From Sycobia sp. Sy_11 (lineage: Eukaryota; Arthropoda; Insecta; Hymenoptera; Epichrysomallidae), in contig JACCIC010000039.1 of NCBI GenBank assembly GCA_018907035.1, positions 909,501-973,500 on the forward strand: a stretch of 64,000 bases of DNA, read 5' to 3'. Positions within the stretch are counted from its first letter, which is position 1. Each line of letters starts with the position of its first letter. Made by a program: the position numbers and the translations under genes. Below the pieces are notes generated by a model, which saw nothing but the letters and a program-made list of their open reading frames with translations, was not told where the DNA came from and made no database searches. This document shows positions 57,927 to 64,000 of this stretch, one piece after another.

Positions 57927-60900
57927 TTTCGGCGGATTTATTAGGACGAGCGCACGCGCTCTTGAATCCGGCCGCGTCTATTGACACTCGGCGGTATACG
58001 CGTCCGTGTGTTTGCGATGTGTTTGTTAAGCAACAAGCGGTTTCTCAAGTCTTCTGGGTAAAAAAAAATATTGGTACAGACACATTGGGGAGATTTTACT
58101 TCCCACAGAGGGGACGCAACAACGATTATTTACAGAAATTGTCTACAGAATTAGGACGGTATCTTTGTCGCAAAGATACTCTTTTGTAACATTTTGTAAC
58201 AGGGGACACGTTATGCATACATTTACATGTGTGTAATACACTAGAGGAACTCCAACAATTTTTAATAAATATCGATTTATTTCATTGTCATGTATAAATA
58301 ATTTCTTGTAACGAAAACGATACTATCTTAAATGAAATAACTTTATGTTGATCCAAAGTGATTTTTTAAAATATATTATTTTATTCTTGAATCTACTGAA
58401 GAATTTCTTGTTTTCAAAAGAGTCTTTTATTCAAAAGAAACGTTTATTTCAATTGTCAATATATTTTCCACGGTAAATTAATGTTTTATTCTGTAGTTTG
58501 AAAAGGTAAATAATGAATTCTTGAGCAGTTTGAAACGGTGCCATAACAAATGCCAATCAAAGCCGGCAGAGGTAACTTAATCACTTCAAAAATAGTATAA
58601 TGTTTCAGTCAGCTTCGAATTAATTTAAGCTACAGAATATTAATTTTAGTTTTCATCGCTATTGACTTAAGGAATTTCTCTTTTTCAAAGTTCCTGGATT
58701 GATAAAACTACTGACTTAATACATTAATTTAGCACCTAACAGACTATAGCTACTATATTCGTACAATTGTCAATACAAATATTTATTTTTCACCTAATTA
58801 GATTGTAATTATTTGCCGAACGACGGTCGCAGATATTATTTGCAATTCACGTAATTGAATTAATCCGTCAATTATTTATATAGTTGCAATTATTCGTTCG
58901 CATCCTGTTTATGCTGTCGAATTCGCGTTATTTTAGCTCCATTACTTAGATCACTTTAAAAATCCAAGCTTCGATGCTAAAAACAACCAGCCATTGCGAA
59001 TCAACGAACTGTCGGCCATCATCCCATCCATTATTTATTACACTTCGTAGCAACGTCCGGTGTGTCGCGATGCTGTGCGTCCAGATTTCGCGAGGCGGAG
59101 GGTCATTCTCGTTAATTTTCCATATACGTCGCGTACAAGTCTTCGCGGGCACTTCCACCAGCCCAGTTCGGGGTCGTCCGCATGGAAAGCCGTGCGAGCG
59201 GCACGGAAGACGAAAGAGTAAAAAAGAAAGAGGAAGGGAGCACGAAGGTGGGCGCGTCGCTTCCTCTGACCTTTTTTCACCCTCCATCCCTCCCGCAGCT
59301 CGGTCTTTGTTCTTCGGATCCTCTTACTTTACGAGTACACTTTCGTAATAAAACTATTGTGCTTTTAGATTTTACCTCTTTCAGTTTTTTTCTCTCATTC
59401 TTCTTTTTTTCTTGTTACTTTTCTATCCATTCATTGTTAAAAATGTTTTCCGCGTCAAGAGGCTTCGCGATGTATACAAAGCCCTTTGGTTAATCCGATA
59501 TTATGTACGCGGTTCTGACTTTTATGTCACGGAATTAAGACCGGTGTAAGGGGGAGAAATGTTGCACGGAAAAATTACAAATCGGGAGATATTATATACT
59601 TGGCTTTTGAGAAATTCCACTTCAATTATAATAAATAATTACTTGCTGGCTTTTGACATAAGTTTTATTAAAAATTCACATATTTATATTAAATTATCTT
59701 TATATGTAGTATATAATTCAGCTGCACATCCTTATTAATAGAAAGTATATTAATTTCCATGATAATACACTTTCGAGAAAGAAAGTAATTTAATTATTAT
59801 TCAACATGGATTTTTGAACTTTTAAAAATCCGTAATTCTATCTGAAATACATATGAATAAATTTCACCTAATTCACATTCGCTAAAAACTTCCTTCCGTT
59901 TATTTAATTACTCCTTCTCTTCACAGGAAATTTCAAATTATTCGTAGTCCAAATTTTCAATAGATACGTTTATGTGAAATACAGAAATTAGACTATTAAG
60001 CTCGCATGTTCGATTTTAACGGACGATTTTAATTTTGATCAATATAAAAAAAAAATTGCTTCATACATACATTATACAGGGATTCCAATGTTCAGACTTC
60101 ATGACGAAGTGACTGGGTTAAAATTACTTTAATAAAACGAATAGTTCTTCAACCGAGTATCTAAATAAAAGAGACCGTCAAAGAAGTTCCCTTCTTCCGA
60201 CGTGATGGTTTTAGAAGTAAAGGTGAACGGGAACTGCGCCGATATCCGGGATTAATTGAAAAGCTCAGCTGACACTTTGAGGCGAGCCTCGGTTGAGGAA
60301 AAAATTCGCACCCTACTCGCTCCCCGTTCTGTCGTGGTCGTAGGGAGGAGGAGTGACTCGATCTACCGGTAGAGAGCGAAAAAGATAGATTAGAGAAGAA
60401 GAGCGAGAGAGAGAGAGAGAGAGAGTGCGCGCTCGAAGACAGGCCGGAAGATAAAGGGCGTACCAGGCCCTCGAGTAAAAGAGTAGCGAGAAAAGCCGAG
60501 GCGGAAAAAGTATCGATTTCGCGCGGGGGTGGGTCGGGGGACGGATAGGCGGGTAGGAAGGTCGAAAGCTCGAGACGCGCGATTTTCGGTCACGACGGCG
60601 CGGCCGCCCGCATGTTTCTGAAGGGATCCTGTGGTGGTAGGGGAGTGCGGCAGCGGCAGCGGCCCCGTTCGCCTGGAAAATTTGCATCCCTTGAATTTTC
60701 AGCATGCGAGCACTGATGCGCCCGTATTATTCGCGAGTCGCGGGGCACGCGTGCTCCCTTTCCGGAAAGCCTGCCGCTGCAGGAGGCAAACAATGACAAA
60801 TTTTACGCTCGCGGAACTTCGCGGGGAGGAGCGGGGAGGGTTGGAGGAGGGGCGGAAAATAACGCTCAGGCGCAGAAGACGCGGTCGATTGGAGAGCGGT

Positions 60901-60959
60901 GGGAGTAAGGGGCGCACGACTCCTCCGCCCCTCTCGCTTTTGTATCTCGGACGACGCGG

Positions 60960-60971
60960 GAGAAGAAGAAG

Positions 60972-61002
<31 letters not shown>
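60960..61002 (+). repeat. (AGA)n microsatellite
   Basis: About 14 AGA/GAA units. The polyglutamate and polyarginine frames over it are artefacts. Confidence 0.95.
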
Positions 61003-61234
61003 GGAAGAAGAAAAAGAAAGAAGAATGAGAAGAAGTTTTCTTCGGATTCCCTTATCTGGGACAGTAGTCGCTGGCGTTTATTGAAATTGCGCTTTTTGTT
61101 TGAGTTGTGCGTACTATTACAATCTTTGCCCGGGAAAGTTTTGCGCGGAAGTCTTGAAAAATCAAACGTTGCTCCGTTCGAGCGGAAAAAAGGAAAGTAA
61201 TTTCGAAGGGCTGCCTTTCACCCGCAGAAAATAT

Positions 61235-61237
<3 letters not shown>

Positions 61238-61268
<31 letters not shown>
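61238..61268 (+). repeat. (TA)n microsatellite
   Basis: TA repeat of about 15 units. Confidence 0.95.
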
Positions 61269-61274
<6 letters not shown>

Positions 61275-61719
61275 TTTTTTTTTTCATTCGATTGGAAACT
61301 TTCTGTTTTAATATATTAATATATAGCTCAAGAGTTTGTTCTTCTGATCAACTACATTGATTATTTGTTTATGGAATTCTAATAAATTAACTCATCATTA
61401 GCTGCTTATCAAGTTTTGGCTGAAAACACACGGGGCTCTAATGAAAAGTGTATTGCATTCAACGAACGAGCGCCGCGGTAGCGTGATCCACTTATTTACG
61501 TTGCTGTGAGTTTTCAGCGAGCGTCCCTTTGAAATGCAGTACCTTTTTGAGAAAGAGGTTGAGGGAGAGAAAGAAAAAAAAATTCAGGCAACGATGCGGT
61601 ATCGCGCGCATTTATTTTTTGGGAAAAGAAGATGATCGAAACCCGATAGAATTCTTTCGTGCTCCATATAGTTGAATTCCGGACGAGTGAATTAAAAGCT
61701 GGAACTGTACATAGCAATA

Positions 61720-61724
<5 letters not shown>

Positions 61725-61764
<40 letters not shown>
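61725..61764 (+). repeat. (CT)n microsatellite
   Basis: CT/TC repeat of about 20 units. Confidence 0.95.
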
Positions 61765-61768
<4 letters not shown>

Positions 61769-63335
61769 ACCCTTACAATATAGAATTCTCATTCAATTGA
61801 GCAGGCATTAAAAAGCATGTGCAATCGATATCGTGTAATGAAACTGGCGCACTTTACAAATTCGTGTTTGCTATTTGTACTCTATATATGCCGATCGATT
61901 CTACTTACTAATGGATTATATCTCAAATTACGCTCCTCGTCCAAGAATAGAGTGGCTGCTTTACAGAAGTAATTTATTTGAAGTTGAAAATCATCTAATT
62001 AATAATTTATATTGTATATTGTTACGGACTTTTTAAATCCAAAACAGTAAAAACATATAGTAATGTTAGATATTGACTTTTCTTTTTAAAATTCACAATA
62101 CTTGTTAAATGAATAATGCACTAATTCCACTACAATTTAAGTGGCCTTTCGGTCTAAAATATAATATGTTTAAGAAATTTAATAAATTCCAAATATCTCT
62201 CTTGAATTTTATTGCATTTATTATATTATATAATATTAATCGCTATTATAATAAATCCAAGGGAGAGGAGAATTGAGCAATATTATTAGTATCAATGAAC
62301 TGTTGCGATTCTATTGAATACGTTTGAATTGATCGGGAATTACATAATGTAACAACTTAACAAGCATAAATTGTTTATTTGCCTCGCATAATTTAGTTTG
62401 CAATTGAATTTCACGAATGCATGATATTAAAATCGCATAAAATAAATGAAACATTTACCTTTCTATTTCCATATAAATTTTCAAAGTATTCTCTATAAAA
62501 TAAATAAAATCCTCTCAATGGAACAGCGCCAGTTTCATTATATTTAGATAATGTTTTTCGTTTTTCTCATATCAAATTTTCATTTCAGTCCGAATGAGTA
62601 TATTTCATGATACATAAATATCGAGTCCAAATGATAAATAACGCAATGATAAATCGACAATAGAAAAATAATTGGAAAAAAATTAAAAAGCAAAACTTCA
62701 TCAGTTTTATAGTCATTTATTACGTAAATAAAATATCGACAATTATTCCGACGTTGTCGTATTATTTTTAAAATAGAACAAATACTCAACAATACTTTAG
62801 GCTGCCGTAGTGCATAGGCTGTCATTTCAGCGAGTAAACCGACGAGACACCGAAATAAAATAAACCGCCATCCCATATATTTTTCTGTAATTTGACGTAT
62901 CGTAAATTCGATTCTGCAATAATGATTTACGCCGATTACGAAACGAAATAGAGAGCGCGCGCCAGCATCGGCTATTTTTGCCCTGCTAGCGAACACTTGT
63001 GCCGCGGTAGAGATCCGACAGAAGAGACCTCGTTTCGCTCTTGCGCCAGTGCAACATCTGCCGGAGGATCGTTGAAGCTTTCGGAATTTGCCAGGTACGC
63101 GTGGGGAAAAAGGGAGGCGGAAAAAATGAATTCGATATTACGTTCGAGGGCAGGGAACGGCACACGGAACTCCTCGTTTACACCTCGCTTACGCTTCAAT
63201 TGCGTCACGCCGTGTGTGTGAACAATATTTTGCCCTTTTTCATCCGCCGATGTAATAATGTCGTGATGAGATAAATAGGAGTATTAAAATGAAACAATGT
63301 GGATCAATATATTTTTAAATCAATCGAATTCCTTG

Positions 63336-63339
<4 letters not shown>

Positions 63340-63376
<37 letters not shown>
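63340..63376 (+). repeat. (TA)n microsatellite
   Basis: TA repeat of about 18 units. Confidence 0.95.
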
Positions 63377-63378
<2 letters not shown>

Positions 63379-64000
63379 GAAGCAATTGATTTACTCTGCT
63401 TATGTCTCCTCAAACTCAAAGAGCTCTGTTTCTAATATCTCTTCCGTCATTTATATACACTGCTTCCTAACGAGAGTTTCTGAAATGCAACCATGACTCA
63501 TGAAAAACATTTTCTGAAAGACTAATTATTACGGAAATTAATCATGTCAGTACCTAATTAATCCGTATTACTTTGAATGCGAAATATGCGAATAGGACAA
63601 TAATTTTTCCAAAATAGACTAAATTTCTAAGTTTGTGCGCTACTATGGTAAGTTTATGGCCTTTTTATCAACTTTTCAATCTTGTTCAATCAAGTAATTG
63701 TGGTTATATGGTTTTCGCTATTGAGATACGCTTTAAAATATATCCGAACGTATCTGGGGGTGTTTCACCCTTCTACCGTTCAAGTAGAAATGTTTAGCAA
63801 TGATCGCATCCACAGGTCATTTCTTTCATGCATTGTTTGCCCTTTCACAGCACGAAGCTCCTTATAGGGTAGTGAAAAATGTGTTCGAGATCATTGTCCT
63901 GTCACTTTTCACGCAATTTATATCGCCAAAACAAAAAGGATGCGCCATTCAGTCTAATCAGTTTCCTATTTAGATAAAGGATAACGATTTAATTTTATTA

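Larger units (their letters stand above)
55466..64000 (+). other. Intron 3 or 3' flank of the IgSF gene (incomplete)
   Basis: The phase-1 donor at 55466 has no matching acceptor exon that I can support in the remaining 8.5 kb. The next exon must begin with two bases completing a T-initial codon (Tyr, Phe, Cys or Ser are likely). Candidates near 63000 were tested and hit stop codons. The block is AT-rich at 55560-56640, purine-rich and GC-rich at 56640-57980, AT-rich at 58190-58940, GC-rich near 59000-59320, AT-rich to 60200, GC-rich at 60200-61220, then mostly AT-rich to the end with a small GC patch at 62940-63220. Confidence 0.6.

Noticed and set aside
60631..61200. 189-codon frame with polyarginine
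   Set aside because: Built around an (AGA)n microsatellite.
62997..63100. Possible next Ig-gene exon ending at a GTACGCG donor
   Set aside because: Each plausible acceptor gives a stop codon or the wrong phase after the T left by exon C.

Overview
This window is animal nuclear DNA, most likely from an insect and plausibly a hymenopteran (ant, bee or wasp). The signs are spliceosomal introns with GT..AG borders, one intron of about 31.6 kb, no operon-like gene packing, very many (GA)n, (CT)n, (TA)n and (CA)n microsatellites, a fine mosaic of AT-rich and CpG-rich blocks, and a decayed non-LTR retrotransposon of a type common in hymenopteran genomes. The order and species cannot be fixed from the sequence alone.

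Only one protein-coding gene can be supported. It runs on the + strand and appears as three internal coding exons at 20928-21315, 23243-23478 and 55124-55465. Reading phase matches exactly at both internal junctions. The 321 complete codons encode a glycine/alanine/proline-rich linker, a V-like immunoglobulin domain split by intron 1, and a second, C2-like immunoglobulin domain. The product is therefore part of an immunoglobulin-superfamily surface or secreted protein, broadly like insect Fasciclin-3, Sidestep, nephrin and CADM relatives. The 5' exon (expected to carry the signal peptide) and the 3' exons (further domains, membrane anchor) were not found and probably lie outside the window.

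Layout: 1-20927 is 5' flank or, more likely, a large upstream intron, and holds a fossil non-LTR reverse transcriptase at about 19530-20015. 21316-23242 is intron 1. 23479-55123 is intron 2, which alternates GC-rich, repeat-dense islands with AT-rich stretches. It contains a roughly 160-bp-arm inverted repeat (26548-27182), a tRNA-Ser-like 5' fragment (about 50005), tandem hairpins (50900-50962) and several candidate regulatory islands. 55466-64000 is intron 3 or 3' flank, with a long purine-rich tract and a possible signal-peptide first exon at 56986-57100.

The most interesting points are the long inverted repeat, whose arm differences tend to keep G:U pairing in the host transcript's sense; the possible alternative first exon; the NAGNAG acceptor inside the first Ig domain; and the repeated pairing of (GA)n with (CT)n tracts. 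I found no convincing undescribed multi-gene system. Most long open frames here are translations of microsatellites or chance frames in GC-rich DNA.
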